Shown here: positions 24,839 through 33,769 of the stretch, in pieces
Layout of the letters: every line of letters starts with the position of its first letter
Position numbering within the stretch: position 1 is the first letter of the stretch
Assembly: GCF_018308945.1 (NCBI RefSeq)
Contig: NZ_CP070501.1
Location: 2,418,001-2,482,000, forward strand
Source: Agrococcus sp. Marseille-Q4369
Lineage (GTDB): Bacteria; Actinomycetota; Actinomycetes; Actinomycetales; Microbacteriaceae
Length of the DNA stretch: 64,000 bases
Reading direction: 5' to 3'
Notes under the pieces: generated by a model
The model's database searches: none
What the model was told of the DNA's origin: nothing
What the model saw: only the letters and a program-made list of their open reading frames with translations
Program-made: the position numbers and the translations under genes

Positions 24839-26211
24839 CGCTGCTGCAGGCAGCCAACCCGATCCGCGAGCCCGACGCACGTCGCCCGGAGGTCATGGAG
24901 CGACGTGGCTGGTGGCTCGTGCTGCTGGGCTTCGTGCTCCCCGGCAGCGCCCAGGTGCTCGCGGGCAGCCGCCGGCTCGGCCGCATCGGGATCGGCGCGA
25001 CGATGGCGCTCCTCGCGCTCGGCGCGCTCGCCGCGATCCTGTGGTTCGCCTGGCGCTCGGCGCTGCTGACGCTCGTCGGCAACTCGATCGGCCTGCTCGT
25101 CGTCGAGGTGCTGCTCATCGCCTACGCCGTGCTCTGGCTCGTGCTCGGGTTCGACACGCTGCGCCTGGCTCGGCTCGGCAAGGTGCGCGGCGGAGCGCGA
25201 GCCGCGATCGCGGCCGTCGCCGTGCTCGCGACGGTCGCGCCCGCGGCGCTCGCGGGCTACGGCGCGAGCGTCGTCGACGCATCCCGGGGCCTCGTCACGA
25301 ACCTCTTCGACTTCGCGCGCCCCGCGGTGGAGCCCGTCGACGGCCGCTACACCTTCCTGCTGCTCGGTGGCGACGCGGGCGACGACCGCGAGGGGCGGCG
25401 CGCCGACTCGATGACGGTCGTCACCGTGAACGCCGCGTCGGGTGCGGCGACGATGATCGGGGTGCCCCGCAACCTGCGGAACGCGCCGTTCTCGGCGGAC
25501 TCGCCCATGTGGGGGCCGTGGCCCGACGGCTTCGACTGCGCGTCGAGCGACTGCCTGCTCAACGGCACCTACACCTACGGCGAGGCGCACCCCGAGCTCT
25601 ACCCCGACGCAGAGGCGCGTGGCTCGAGCCCCGGCATCGAGGCGACCCGCGACGCGGTCGAGGGCGTGACGGGCATCCCCATCCAGTTCTTCGTGCTCGT
25701 CGACATGTCGGGCTTCGAGCAGCTCGTCGACGCACTCGGCGGCCTCGAGCTCGAGGTGACGGAGCGCGTGCCGATCGCGATCGAGGGCGGGCCCGTCGAG
25801 GAGTGGATCGAGCCGGGCACGCAGCGCATGGACGGCTACCACGCGCTCTGGTACGCCCGCAGCCGCGCCGGCTCCTCCGACTACGCGCGCATGGAGCGGC
25901 AGCGGCAGGTGCAGGAGGCGCTCATCCGCGAGTTCACGCCGCAGACGCTGCTGACGAAGTACACCGAGCTCTCGGCGGCAGGTCAGGACATGGTGCAGAC
26001 CGACATCCCGCAGGCGATGATCGGCGGCCTCTCCGAGCTCGCGCTCGAGACGCGGGCGCTGCCCATCACGAACCTCGAGCTCGTGCCACCGCAGGTCAAC
26101 ACGGGCGACCCGGACTACGACGCCATCCACGCGATGGTGCAGGCGGCGCTCGCCGAAGCCGATGCGCTCGCGCCGCCGACGGGAGAACCGGCGGAGTCAC
26201 CGCAGCCGTAG
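24835..26211 (+). CDS. LytR-CpsA-Psr (LCP) family cell-wall glycopolymer ligase
   Basis: This 458-residue membrane enzyme should transfer lipid-linked glycopolymers to peptidoglycan. Unlike the usual single anchor it has about four N-terminal hydrophobic segments (residues 25 to 145). The LCP catalytic domain follows: [20 protein letters not shown] near 174, [14 protein letters not shown] near 205, [20 protein letters not shown] near 285, and [20 protein letters not shown] near 340 with the conserved arginines that bind the pyrophosphate. Its place at the edge of the polysaccharide region fits a role in attaching that region's product. Translation is coupled to purE. The 3' end faces a glycosyltransferase gene 18 bases away. 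Confidence 0.92.
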   Translation: MTLLQAANPIREPDARRPEVMERRGWWLVLLGFVLPGSAQVLAGSRRLGRIGIGATMALLALGALAAILWFAWRSALLTLVGNSIGLLVVEVLLIAYAVLWLVLGFDTLRLARLGKVRGGARAAIAAVAVLATVAPAALAGYGASVVDASRGLVTNLFDFARPAVEPVDGRYTFLLLGGDAGDDREGRRADSMTVVTVNAASGAATMIGVPRNLRNAPFSADSPMWGPWPDGFDCASSDCLLNGTYTYGEAHPELYPDAEARGSSPGIEATRDAVEGVTGIPIQFFVLVDMSGFEQLVDALGGLELEVTERVPIAIEGGPVEEWIEPGTQRMDGYHALWYARSRAGSSDYARMERQRQVQEALIREFTPQTLLTKYTELSAAGQDMVQTDIPQAMIGGLSELALETRALPITNLELVPPQVNTGDPDYDAIHAMVQAALAEADALAPPTGEPAESPQP

Positions 26212-26229
26212 GGGCAGCGGCTCGGCGCG

Positions 26230-27189
26230 TCAGTGGCGCTCGAGCAGGTCTCTCGCGACGTCGTAGGCGCCGCGCGAGAAGCGCCGGTACCGGCCGGCGG
26301 CGATGCCGCGGAGCACGCCGGGGATGCGCAGCGCCCGGGCGTCGGGCAGCGCGGCTCGCGAGCGCTCGTGGCGCGCCTTCTCGACGAGCCGCTCGAGCTC
26401 CTCGCCGCTCGCGAGGCCCCGGCGCGCCGCCTCCGTCGCGAGCTGCTCCGCCCGCGCGGCCTTCTGCGCGTGCTTGCCGGAGTCCGGCTCGAGCACGCGG
26501 CGCAGCTTGCCGACGAGGCTCAGCCGCTGCACCCCGATCGCGTTCCCGCCGTGCTGGCGGTAGTCGATGGTCGGCTCGGGCACGTAGCGGACGCCGTCGC
26601 CGAGCGCGGCGCACACGGCGAGCCACTCGTCGTGGATCCAGGCGGGCGGCACGGGGAGCGCCGCGACCGCGGCCTCGCGCCGCACGATCGCGGTCGCGCC
26701 CGTCACGAGGTTCCGCCGCAGCAGCGCATCGATCGCGCGCCCCTCCTCGAGCGCGGCGCGCTCCCACGCCGACATCTCGAGCGACGCCTCGAGCGTCGAG
26801 CCGAGCGGCGCGCCGTCGGCGCCGACGAGCCGCGCGTCGGAGTGCACGAGCGCGACGCCCTCGAGGTGAGGCAGCAGCCGCTCGAGCCGGTCGGGGTGCC
26901 ACACGTCGTCCTGGTCGCTCAGCGCGACGACGTCGCCGCTCGTCGCCGCGATCGCGTCGGCGAAGTTCGCGGCGACGCCGAGCGGCGAGTCATGGCGACG
27001 GATGCGGATGGGCACGTCGGTCTCGCTCGCCACGCGCCGCACGACGTCGAGCGTGCCGTCGGTCGAGGCGTCGTCGCCGATGACGATCTCGCTCACCGGT
27101 CGCGACTGGCCGAGGATGCTGCGCAGCTGCTCCTCGATCCACCGCTCGCCCTGGTGGGTGCAGAGGGCGACGCTGACGCGCTCGCTCAC
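26230..27189 (-). CDS. Family 2 glycosyltransferase
   Basis: This 319-residue GT-A glycosyltransferase starts VSVALCTHQGERWIEEQLRS, with VIGDDASTDGTLDVV near residue 36 and the metal-binding region ALSDQDDVWHPDR near 88. WIHDEWLAVCAAL near 190 and IDYRQHGGNAIGV near 218 are features of rhamnosyl- or galactosyl-transferases of surface polysaccharides. The donor cannot be read from sequence, but dTDP-rhamnose is a reasonable guess because its genes are in the window. GTG at 27189 overlaps the stop of the upstream GT4 gene (GTGA), so the two are co-translated. A longer frame upstream is a shadow of the GT4 gene. Confidence 0.9.
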   Translation of the reverse strand: MSERVSVALCTHQGERWIEEQLRSILGQSRPVSEIVIGDDASTDGTLDVVRRVASETDVPIRIRRHDSPLGVAANFADAIAATSGDVVALSDQDDVWHPDRLERLLPHLEGVALVHSDARLVGADGAPLGSTLEASLEMSAWERAALEEGRAIDALLRRNLVTGATAIVRREAAVAALPVPPAWIHDEWLAVCAALGDGVRYVPEPTIDYRQHGGNAIGVQRLSLVGKLRRVLEPDSGKHAQKAARAEQLATEAARRGLASGEELERLVEKARHERSRAALPDARALRIPGVLRGIAAGRYRRFSRGAYDVARDLLERH

Positions 27190-28286
27190 AGCTCGGCGTG
27201 TAGCTGCCACACCTGGCGGGCAGCCGTCTCCCACGTGAACGCGCTCGCGCGGTCCTGCGCGAGCAGCCCGAGCCGCGCGCGCTCGGCGTCGTCGGTGAGC
27301 AGATCGGCGAGGGCCCCGGCGAGCTCGTGCGGACCGCCCTCGACCGCGACGCTCGCACCGCTCGCGATCTCGACGAGGGAGCGGGTCGCGGGGTGCACCG
27401 TGGGCGTGCCGAGCGCGGAGGCGTCGAGGAGCGAGAGCCCGAGCGCATCCTGCTCGGCGACGTGCAGGTGGGCGAGCGCCCGGCGGTGGGCGAGCGCGAG
27501 CTCGGCGTCGTCGAGCTGGCCGAGCATCACGAGCCGGCCGGCGGGGATGCCCGCCTCGACCGCGAGGCCCGCGAGCCTCGACTCGCCCCACTGCACCGGG
27601 CCGGCGACGACGACCCGCACATCCGGCATCCTCGGGCTCGCGATCGTCTCGATCAGCCGGCGCGCCTGGCCGAGCGCGCCCGGGTTCGTGATGGCGAGCA
27701 CGAACTCGTCCGGCAGCGACAGCGCGGCGTCCGACCCGGCCGCGCGCAGCAGTGCGGACGACGGGGCGGGATGCACGACGCGCACCCGGTCGCCGGTCTC
27801 GTGCATCAGCGAGAGGTCCTCGGCGATCGCGGTCGATGGCACGACGATCCCGTCGGCGAGCTGCAGCGCGCGTCGCAGCGCCCGGTCGAACCACTGCTGC
27901 TTGCGCTTCGAGCGGTCCGAGAGCGGCTGCAGCCCATGCACCGTCACCGTCACCTGATCGCCGGGCGACGGTTCGCGCCGCAGCGGCGCCATGAGGCTCG
28001 TCGCATGCACGAGGCCCCGCACGGGGAGCGTCGTGAGCGAGTGCAGCCACGCCTCGCGCAGCTCGCGGGCCGGCACCGCCGTGCGGCGGAGCTCGGCGAG
28101 GCCGGGCAGCTGCGCCTCGGCGCGCGCGGCCCGACCGTCGCTCAGCTTCGCGGCGATCGCAGCGACCTCGATGCCGGTGGGCGCCGTCGCGGTGAGCGCG
28201 CGCGCCATCTCGGTCGAGTAGCGGCCGACCATCGTCGGGGTGCGATCCCCGACCTCGTCGAGCACGACCGTCAACCTGGTGGTCAT
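27186..28286 (-). CDS. Family 4 glycosyltransferase (GT-B)
   Basis: This 366-residue retaining glycosyltransferase has a short N-terminal acceptor domain and a C-terminal domain with VTVHGLQPLSDRSKRKQQWF, GIVVPSTAIAEDL, FVLAITNPGALGQARRLIE, and the donor-binding segment HVAEQDALGLSLLDASALG, where the usual E(x7)E acid pair appears in altered form. It resembles mannosyl- or rhamnosyl-transferases acting on undecaprenyl-linked chains. A -10 element (TAGGAT, 28320-28325 on the minus strand) and GGGAG before the ATG mark a promoter with a short leader. It is the first gene of a two-gene unit with the GT2 gene. Confidence 0.87.
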   Translation of the reverse strand: MTTRLTVVLDEVGDRTPTMVGRYSTEMARALTATAPTGIEVAAIAAKLSDGRAARAEAQLPGLAELRRTAVPARELREAWLHSLTTLPVRGLVHATSLMAPLRREPSPGDQVTVTVHGLQPLSDRSKRKQQWFDRALRRALQLADGIVVPSTAIAEDLSLMHETGDRVRVVHPAPSSALLRAAGSDAALSLPDEFVLAITNPGALGQARRLIETIASPRMPDVRVVVAGPVQWGESRLAGLAVEAGIPAGRLVMLGQLDDAELALAHRRALAHLHVAEQDALGLSLLDASALGTPTVHPATRSLVEIASGASVAVEGGPHELAGALADLLTDDAERARLGLLAQDRASAFTWETAARQVWQLHAEL

Positions 28287-28344
28287 GGCGCTCCCGCTCC
28301 CGTCTCGGTCGGAACCCCCATCCTATCCGGCGGGGCCGCCGGGC

Positions 28345-29715
28345 TCAGCGGGTGCCGAAGTCGAGCACGTAGTACCAGGAGCCGTTCGAGCCGCGGTCGA
28401 CACCGATGCCGATGTGGGTGAAGCTCGCGCGGAGGATGTTGTTCCGGTGCCCCTCCGACGCCATCCACGCGCTCATGATGCGCGCGGGGTCCGGGCTCCC
28501 GCTGCTCGTCCGGCCGACGTTCTCGCCCCAGCCGCGGAGCGAGCACGCGCGCGCGTCGGCCGTGAGCGACGGGTTGTGCGCCGAGCCGGCGAGGTTGCCG
28601 TCGGCCATCGCGCCCGCCCAGCCGCCCGCCATGCGGGTGAGGCAGCCGTCCGCGACGAGTGGGCGCACGCCTGCGGCGGCGCGCTCGCGGTTGATGCGAT
28701 CGAGCAGATCGCTCGTCGAGGCGTTGACCGCTCCGCACGGCACGAGCGCGGCGGCGACGGGGGAGACGGTCGTCACGCCGCCGAGCACGGTGATGCCGCG
28801 GCTGCCGACGCGGTCGCGCTCCGCAGCGACCGAGCCGCTCGATGCGCAGCCGGGCGTCGTGAGGTAGAGCGGCTCGCCGCGGAGCCCCGCGTACACCGCG
28901 CCGACGAGGCCGTCGGGGAAGTCGGTGCCGCTCGCGAGCACGAGCTGGCCCCCGCTGCGCGCGGGAGTGAAGCGCTGGTTGATCTGCACCGCCGTCTCGT
29001 AGCGGTCGGCTCCCGGGAAGCGCGTGACCGAGCGGCCCGTGCTCGCGAGCAGCGACTGCACGTCGTCGCCGACGCTCGCGACGCTCCCGGGGATGTGGAA
29101 GCGCTCGACGCCGCTCACGCGCGCGCTGAGGTGCTGGCGGAACGCCGCGTCGTCGCCGAGGGTGAGCACGAGCCCGTGGCCGTCACGGGCTGCGACGGCC
29201 CCCGCCGCGAGGGCGTCGGGGAAGGTGGCTCCGCTCGCGACCCAGATGTCGCGCACGGGCGTGCGCTCGCGCATGCGGTCGAGCAGCAGCATCGACGTCT
29301 CCACTCGGCCGGCGCCGCCGATGCGCGTGACGCTCGCTTGCGGTGCGGTCTGCGCGGCCTGCGCCGCGACGGCGGCGGAGAGCGTCGCCTCCGAGCCGAG
29401 GATGACGACCTCCTCGGGCGCGAGTCGAGCGATCTGCGCCTGAACCGATGCCGGGATGCCGTCTGGGCGAACGAGCAACAGGTGCGCTCCTTCCGCAGCC
29501 GCGACGGGCGCGGCCGCGAGCGCATCGGGGAAGGAAGCGCCGGACGCGAGGAAGACCGCGTCGCCGGGCGGTAGCTGCCGCGATGCGAGCACGCTCGTCT
29601 CGAAGCGATCGGCCCCGTCGAGGCGCGCATCGGCGGCTTGGGCTGCCGGAGCTGGGCCGAGGAGCGCGGAGCCGACGACCGCGACAGCGAGGGATGAGAG
29701 CGCGAGACGGCGCAT
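28345..29715 (-). CDS. Secreted wall protein: three CWB2 repeats plus CAP/SCP domain
   Basis: This 456-residue protein has a signal peptide (about residues 1 to 27, ending AQAA). Three cell-wall-binding type 2 modules follow, each beginning with a R(L/I/F)xGxxRxET motif: RLDGADRFETSV, RIGGAGRVETSM and RFPGADRYETAV. Each contains a FPDAL or FPDGL segment. From about residue 333 there is a CAP domain (LLDRINRERAAAGVRPLVAD, SAHNPSL, GWGENVG, GHRNNIL), the fold of SCP-like proteins. CWB2 modules bind anionic wall polymers, so the protein is probably held at the surface. The function of bacterial CAP domains is mostly unclear. A separate promoter with perfect TTGACA lies upstream. Confidence 0.93.
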   Translation of the reverse strand: MRRLALSSLAVAVVGSALLGPAPAAQAADARLDGADRFETSVLASRQLPPGDAVFLASGASFPDALAAAPVAAAEGAHLLLVRPDGIPASVQAQIARLAPEEVVILGSEATLSAAVAAQAAQTAPQASVTRIGGAGRVETSMLLLDRMRERTPVRDIWVASGATFPDALAAGAVAARDGHGLVLTLGDDAAFRQHLSARVSGVERFHIPGSVASVGDDVQSLLASTGRSVTRFPGADRYETAVQINQRFTPARSGGQLVLASGTDFPDGLVGAVYAGLRGEPLYLTTPGCASSGSVAAERDRVGSRGITVLGGVTTVSPVAAALVPCGAVNASTSDLLDRINRERAAAGVRPLVADGCLTRMAGGWAGAMADGNLAGSAHNPSLTADARACSLRGWGENVGRTSSGSPDPARIMSAWMASEGHRNNILRASFTHIGIGVDRGSNGSWYYVLDFGTR

Positions 29716-29754
29716 AGAGCTCGATTCATCGAAGGATGGGGTACAAAAGTTTTA

Positions 29755-29783
29755 CTCTGCAGGCAGATTTGCGCCATGTCAAG
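29755..29783 (-). promoter_or_regulatory. Promoter of the CWB2/CAP gene
   Basis: On the minus strand a perfect TTGACA is followed after 17 bases by CAGAGT, then AT-rich sequence. The ATG lies about 40 bases further on, so this mRNA has a leader, unlike many in the window. The local AT content is unusually high for this region. Confidence 0.55.
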
Positions 29784-29813
29784 GGCCATCTGTTGGCTCG
29801 CGGACCGGCTCGC

Positions 29814-29819
29814 TATGGT
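29814..29819 (+). promoter_or_regulatory. Leaderless -10 element for the gene at 29827
   Basis: TATGGT, seven bases (CGAGGCG), then ATG at 29827. This argues against the longer frame from 29776. Confidence 0.5.
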
Positions 29820-29826
29820 CGAGGCG

Positions 29827-30813
29827 ATGGAACCACGAGACCAAGGCCGAGCGGCGATGCCGTCCAGCTCAGGGGCGGCACGCAGGTCGATCGCTCGTCT
29901 CCGAGGCGCCCTGCGCCGAGCGGCCGTCCGCTGGGCGGGGCTGCCTCACTCGGAGGGGACGGTCGACAGCCCGGATGCCGCCCTCGCCGGCGACATCACG
30001 CGGCTCTGGCTGCGCTGCGCGCTGTCGCGCCGGCCGCTCACCGCGAACGGGGGTGCTGCCGTCGTCTGCATGACCACGCACGGCGATCGAGTCGCTCACG
30101 CCTGGCTGGCGATCGAGTCGATCGCTCGGGGTGAAGAGCTCCCCGTGCGGTTCGTCCTCTGGCTCGAGGAGGGGACTGCGCTCACCTGGCGACTCCGACG
30201 CCAGCGGCGACGCGGACTCGAGGTGCGCTGGGTGGCGAGCGGCTACGGCGTCCACACGAAGCACCGCGGCTACGCGGCGAGCGCGAGCGCGCACCGGCTG
30301 CCGATGGTCGTCTGCGACGACGACATCGTCTATCCGCCCTCCTGGCTCTCGGGACTCCTGGCGGCGAGGGCGCGGCACCCCGGACACGTCGTCGCCTTCC
30401 GCTGCCACGCGATGCGGTTCCGGGGCGATCGACTGGCCCCGTACACCGAGTGGCCCACGTTCGACACAGCGCTGCCGAGCTTCGCCGCGTTCGCGACGTC
30501 GGTCTCGGGGCAGCTGCTGCCCCCGCAGCTCGTCGATGCCTTGCGCGACGCGGGGGACGCCTTCCTCGAGTCGGCGCCGACGGCTGATGACGTCTGGCTG
30601 CACAGGCTGTCGGTCGAGCACGGCTTCCGCACCGCGCAGGTCGAGCGCCATCCGGTGCACTTCCCGTTCATCCCGGGGAGCCAGACGAGCGGCCTGAATG
30701 CGCACAACGTCTGGTCCGGTGGCAACGACCAGCAGCTCGCTCGCACGCACGGTCCAGTGCTGGCCGCAATCCGCGCGGACGCCGAACGAGACATGCGGCT
30801 CTCGCGCGATTGA
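29827..30813 (+). CDS. Probable glycosyltransferase with DDD motif
   Basis: This 328-residue protein has the outline of a GT-A enzyme: AAVVCMTTHGDRVAHAWLAI near residue 78, VRFVLWLEEGTALTWRLRR near 110, and MVVCDDDIVYPPSWLSGLLA near 160, where the acid cluster should bind metal and nucleotide-sugar. SGQLLPPQLVDALRD and SAPTADDVWLHRLSVEHGF further on resemble acceptor regions of small bacterial glycosyltransferases. The N-terminal 40 residues are basic and possibly disordered. The donor is unknown. The start is set by the leaderless promoter. The next gene, rmlA, has its own -10 element right at this gene's stop. Confidence 0.75.
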   Translation: MEPRDQGRAAMPSSSGAARRSIARLRGALRRAAVRWAGLPHSEGTVDSPDAALAGDITRLWLRCALSRRPLTANGGAAVVCMTTHGDRVAHAWLAIESIARGEELPVRFVLWLEEGTALTWRLRRQRRRGLEVRWVASGYGVHTKHRGYAASASAHRLPMVVCDDDIVYPPSWLSGLLAARARHPGHVVAFRCHAMRFRGDRLAPYTEWPTFDTALPSFAAFATSVSGQLLPPQLVDALRDAGDAFLESAPTADDVWLHRLSVEHGFRTAQVERHPVHFPFIPGSQTSGLNAHNVWSGGNDQQLARTHGPVLAAIRADAERDMRLSRD

Positions 30814-30819
30814 TACGCT
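30814..30819 (+). promoter_or_regulatory. -10 element of rmlA
   Basis: TACGCT begins directly after the previous gene's stop codon. The rmlA ATG is 33 bases on and is preceded by a GGAAAGCAGGG stretch that could bind the ribosome, so this is a leadered transcript. Confidence 0.5.
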
Positions 30820-30852
30820 GAACCGCACCTCCCCCGATCGGAAAGCAGGGCA

Positions 30853-31728
30853 ATGCGCGGGATCATCCTCGCCGGCGGCTCCGGCACGCGGCTGTGGCCC
30901 ATCACCAAGGGCATCTCCAAGCAGCTCATGCCCATCTACGACAAGCCGATGGTCTACTACCCGCTGTCGACGCTCATGATGGCCGACATCCGAGAGGTGC
31001 TCGTCATCACGACGCCCGAGTACAACGATCAGTTCCGCGCGCTGCTCGGCGACGGGTCGGAGCTCGGCATGCAGATCGAGTACGCGGTGCAGCCGAGCCC
31101 CGACGGGCTCGCGCAGGCCTTCATCATCGGCGAGGAGTTCATCGGCGACGAGTCGGTCGCGCTCGTGCTCGGCGACAACATCTTCCACGGCACCGGGCTC
31201 GGCTCGAGCCTGCGCCGGCACGGCGACATCGACGGCGGCCTCATCTTCGCCTACCAGGTGGCCGACCCGGCTGCCTACGGCGTGGTCGAGTTCGACGACG
31301 AGATGCGGGCGGTCTCGATCGAGGAGAAGCCGAAGCAGCCGAAGAGCCACTACGCCGTCCCCGGCCTCTACTTCTACGACAACTCCGTCGTCGAGATCGC
31401 CAAGACGATCGAGCCGAGCGCGCGCGGCGAGCTCGAGATCTCGACCGTCAACGAGCGCTACCTCGAGCGCGGCGACCTGAGCGTGCAGGTGCTCGACCGC
31501 GGTGTCGCGTGGCTCGACACCGGCACCTTCGAGTCGATGATGCAGGCGAGCGAGTACGTGCGCGTCATCGAGGACCGGCAGGGCTTCAAGATCGGCTGCA
31601 TCGAGGAGATCGCCTGGCGGGCCGGCTGGATCGACGACGACCAGCTGCGAGAGCTCGCCCAGCCGCTCGTCAAGAGCGGCTATGGGCGCTACCTGCTGAC
31701 GCTGCTCGAGCGCGCCGCGCGCGACTGA
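30853..31728 (+). CDS. rmlA: Glucose-1-phosphate thymidylyltransferase
   Basis: This 291-residue enzyme makes dTDP-glucose from glucose-1-phosphate and dTTP, the first step to dTDP-rhamnose. The N-terminus [20 protein letters not shown] is the nucleotidyltransferase signature, followed by [37 protein letters not shown] near residue 107 carries the metal-binding Asp, and [20 protein letters not shown] near 157 and [14 protein letters not shown] near 220 complete the site. Length is normal. The other dTDP-rhamnose genes are 27 kb away, so the pathway is split across the polysaccharide region. Confidence 0.96.
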   Translation: MRGIILAGGSGTRLWPITKGISKQLMPIYDKPMVYYPLSTLMMADIREVLVITTPEYNDQFRALLGDGSELGMQIEYAVQPSPDGLAQAFIIGEEFIGDESVALVLGDNIFHGTGLGSSLRRHGDIDGGLIFAYQVADPAAYGVVEFDDEMRAVSIEEKPKQPKSHYAVPGLYFYDNSVVEIAKTIEPSARGELEISTVNERYLERGDLSVQVLDRGVAWLDTGTFESMMQASEYVRVIEDRQGFKIGCIEEIAWRAGWIDDDQLRELAQPLVKSGYGRYLLTLLERAARD

Positions 31729-31749
31729 GCTCGAGCGTCGGGAGCCGAG

Positions 31750-32655
31750 TCACCACAGCCCGAGCAGCAGCAGCGCGGCGAGCGCGACTCGGTCTGCAGG
31801 GCGGCGTCGCAGGCTGCCGACTCCCCGCGCGAGCACGAGCCGGGCGGCGAGGTCGTCGCGCTCGAGAAGCGCGGCGACGGCGTGCAGCCGGGTCCGCTCG
31901 GGCTCGGCTGCGACCCGCGCCGCGATGCGGGTGACGACTGCGGCCTCGCGGCGGAAGCCACCCGATCGCAGCCGACGGAGCCGGCGACGAGCCTGCCGCC
32001 AACCGAGGTTCGCGCCCGCCACGTTGTCCGCGTGCTGGCGGTAGTCGATGACGGGCGTCGGGTCGATGTGCCACCGCATCCCCGCGGCTCGCACGATCGC
32101 GTACACGAGCCAGTCGTGGATGGGCGCTGCCGCCGTCTCCGGGTCCTCGACGACGGTGCGCCGCACGAGCTCGAACGCACGCGCCGAGAGCACGAAGGTG
32201 CATCCCGGCCCCGCGCTCTCGAGCACGAAGTCGAGCGATCGCTGCGGCTGCGCCTTGTCGATGAGGATGCGGCGGTCGCCGTAGTCGGCGACGACGTTCG
32301 CGCTCACCGCGTCGACGCCGCGGAGCTGGTCGACCTGCGCGGCGAGCCGCTCGACGTGCCAGACGTCGTCCTGGTCGGAGAACGCGACGACGGAGGCTCC
32401 GTCCCATGGCGCGTCGGCGATGAGCCGGAGGAAGTTGGCGTGTGCGGAGCCGAGCTCCACGGGCTCGAGCAGCACCACGCGGGGCTCCTCTGCGGCGATC
32501 GTCCGCAGCAGGTCGCGCGTGCCGTCGGTCGAGCCGTCGTCCGAGATGACGACCCGCACTTCGACGCCGCGCTGCGCGAGGATGGAGGCGACCTGCTCCT
32601 CGAGGAACGACGCCCCGTTGTGCGTCGCCATGAGCACGACGACGAGCTCGGTCAT
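31750..32655 (-). CDS. Family 2 glycosyltransferase
   Basis: This 301-residue GT-A enzyme opens TELVVVLMATHNGASFLEEQ, followed by VVISDDGSTDGTRDLL and VAFSDQDDVWHVERL near residue 90, then APIHDWLVYAIVRAAG near 185 and VIDYRQHADNVAGAN near 210. It is a diverged relative of the GT2 at 26230, sharing the SDQDDVWH and DYRQH motifs, which suggests two related linkages in the same polymer. ATG at 32655 overlaps the stop of the upstream gene (ATGA). The C-terminus ends in a short hydrophobic stretch (ALAALLLLGLW), possibly membrane-associated. Confidence 0.9.
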   Translation of the reverse strand: MTELVVVLMATHNGASFLEEQVASILAQRGVEVRVVISDDGSTDGTRDLLRTIAAEEPRVVLLEPVELGSAHANFLRLIADAPWDGASVVAFSDQDDVWHVERLAAQVDQLRGVDAVSANVVADYGDRRILIDKAQPQRSLDFVLESAGPGCTFVLSARAFELVRRTVVEDPETAAAPIHDWLVYAIVRAAGMRWHIDPTPVIDYRQHADNVAGANLGWRQARRRLRRLRSGGFRREAAVVTRIAARVAAEPERTRLHAVAALLERDDLAARLVLARGVGSLRRRPADRVALAALLLLGLW

Positions 32656-33647
32656 CGGCCCCGGAGCAGTCGACCAGCCAGGCGGGCCGGCGATGTCAGC
32701 TTCCACGAGGTGCTCGCGCGCAACTGGGCGACCTCGTCGCCGCGCTGGCGCGCGAGCTCGGTCGCCCGCTCCAGGGCGGCGCGGGCCTCGAGCTCGTCCT
32801 CGTGCGCTTGAGCGGCATCCGCCCGTGCCGCGCTCACCTGGTCGTCGAGCCCCGCGAGGCGCTCTCGGAGCTCGACGAGCTCGGCGGCATCGCGCTCGGC
32901 GGCAGCGACGCGGCGCTCCAATCGTGCGATCTCGGCGATCAGCGGCCCGGCGGGCCGCGCGGACGCCTTGCCCTGCTCGACGCGTCGGCCGACGTCCATC
33001 GGCCACCGGTGGATCGCCGACCCGAAGTTGTCCGCTTCGATGACTCGCGGGTGGAGGCCATGGCTGCGCAGCGCGACCGTGACCGAGAGCTGGTCGCGCC
33101 GCGAGTAGCGCAGCACGTGGTCGCACCAGGTGCGCATCGCCCCCGCGACGGCGGGCGTGTGCCGACGCGCGAGCATCGCGGTCCAGAGCGGTCGGTCCGC
33201 CAGCGCCTCGGGCGCCGTCGCCGCGTAGTGCATCAGCTGCTCGTGGATGCGCACGCCGTCGTCGTAGCGCAGCGCGAGCACCTCGTCGAACTCGTCGACG
33301 ACGCGTTCGCGGTAGCTGTGCGCGTGCATGGCGAGGTCATGCTCGCCGAGCCAGTCGTCGAGGATGCTATGGGCATCGCCCAGCAGCTGCACCGCGTTGT
33401 CGACGTACAGCGTCTCCTCGTACTCGTCGAGCGCGGGGTGCCCGACGATCTTGAGCATCCGCTGGCTGCGGACGGGGTCCGCGGGCAGCGCGGGCTCCAC
33501 CGGCACGACCGTCCACGTCGGGCTGCGCAGCGCCGGGTCATCCGTCAAGCAGACGAAGTCGATGCCGGAGTCGGATCGCGCCGAGTCGTGGTTGAGCTGC
33601 TCGTAGCCTCCCATGAGCACCGTGTAGACGGCCCGACGTGTTGCCAT
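32652..33647 (-). CDS. DUF616-like glycosyltransferase with C-terminal coiled coil
   Basis: This 331-residue protein starts RRAVYTVLMGGYEQLNHDSA, and has FVCLTDDPALRSPTWTVVPV and SQRMLKIVGHPALDEYEETL, features of the DUF616/TOD1-like glycosyltransferases. LYVDNAVQLLGD near residue 80 may be the metal-binding region (DN rather than DxD). Residues about 235 to 310 are a long coiled coil, and the end STSWKLTSPARLAGRLLRG resembles a tail common on polysaccharide glycosyltransferases. ATG at 33647 follows GGGGAGG closely. A longer frame to 33692 is rejected because that ATG lies within the -10 element TAGCAT (33691-33696). Confidence 0.8.
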   Translation of the reverse strand: MATRRAVYTVLMGGYEQLNHDSARSDSGIDFVCLTDDPALRSPTWTVVPVEPALPADPVRSQRMLKIVGHPALDEYEETLYVDNAVQLLGDAHSILDDWLGEHDLAMHAHSYRERVVDEFDEVLALRYDDGVRIHEQLMHYAATAPEALADRPLWTAMLARRHTPAVAGAMRTWCDHVLRYSRRDQLSVTVALRSHGLHPRVIEADNFGSAIHRWPMDVGRRVEQGKASARPAGPLIAEIARLERRVAAAERDAAELVELRERLAGLDDQVSAARADAAQAHEDELEARAALERATELARQRGDEVAQLRASTSWKLTSPARLAGRLLRGR

Positions 33648-33690
33648 GACGCCTCCCCTCCCCGTGGGCGGTTCGGCGACCGCCCGACTC

Positions 33691-33727
33691 ATGCTAGCGA
33701 AGCGGGCTCGGGCGCCGCCGGTACGAT
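33691..33727. promoter_or_regulatory. Back-to-back promoters between the DUF616-like and RgpF-like genes
   Basis: TAGCAT on the minus strand (33691-33696) and TACGAT on the plus strand (33722-33727) are -10 candidates facing away from each other, 25 bases apart. Both genes have leaders with good ribosome-binding sites. Confidence 0.5.
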
Positions 33728-33769
33728 GAGAGCCGCGGCGAGGTGGAGTGCCTTGCGGGGGAGGCCTGG

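Noticed and set aside
22279-26130. A 1283-codon open frame on the minus strand, and many other long antisense frames
   Set aside because: At this GC content stop codons are rare, so antisense frames are long by chance. The plus-strand genes ugd, purK, purE and LCP fully explain this stretch, and the antisense translation is low-complexity (Arg, Ala, His, Asp).
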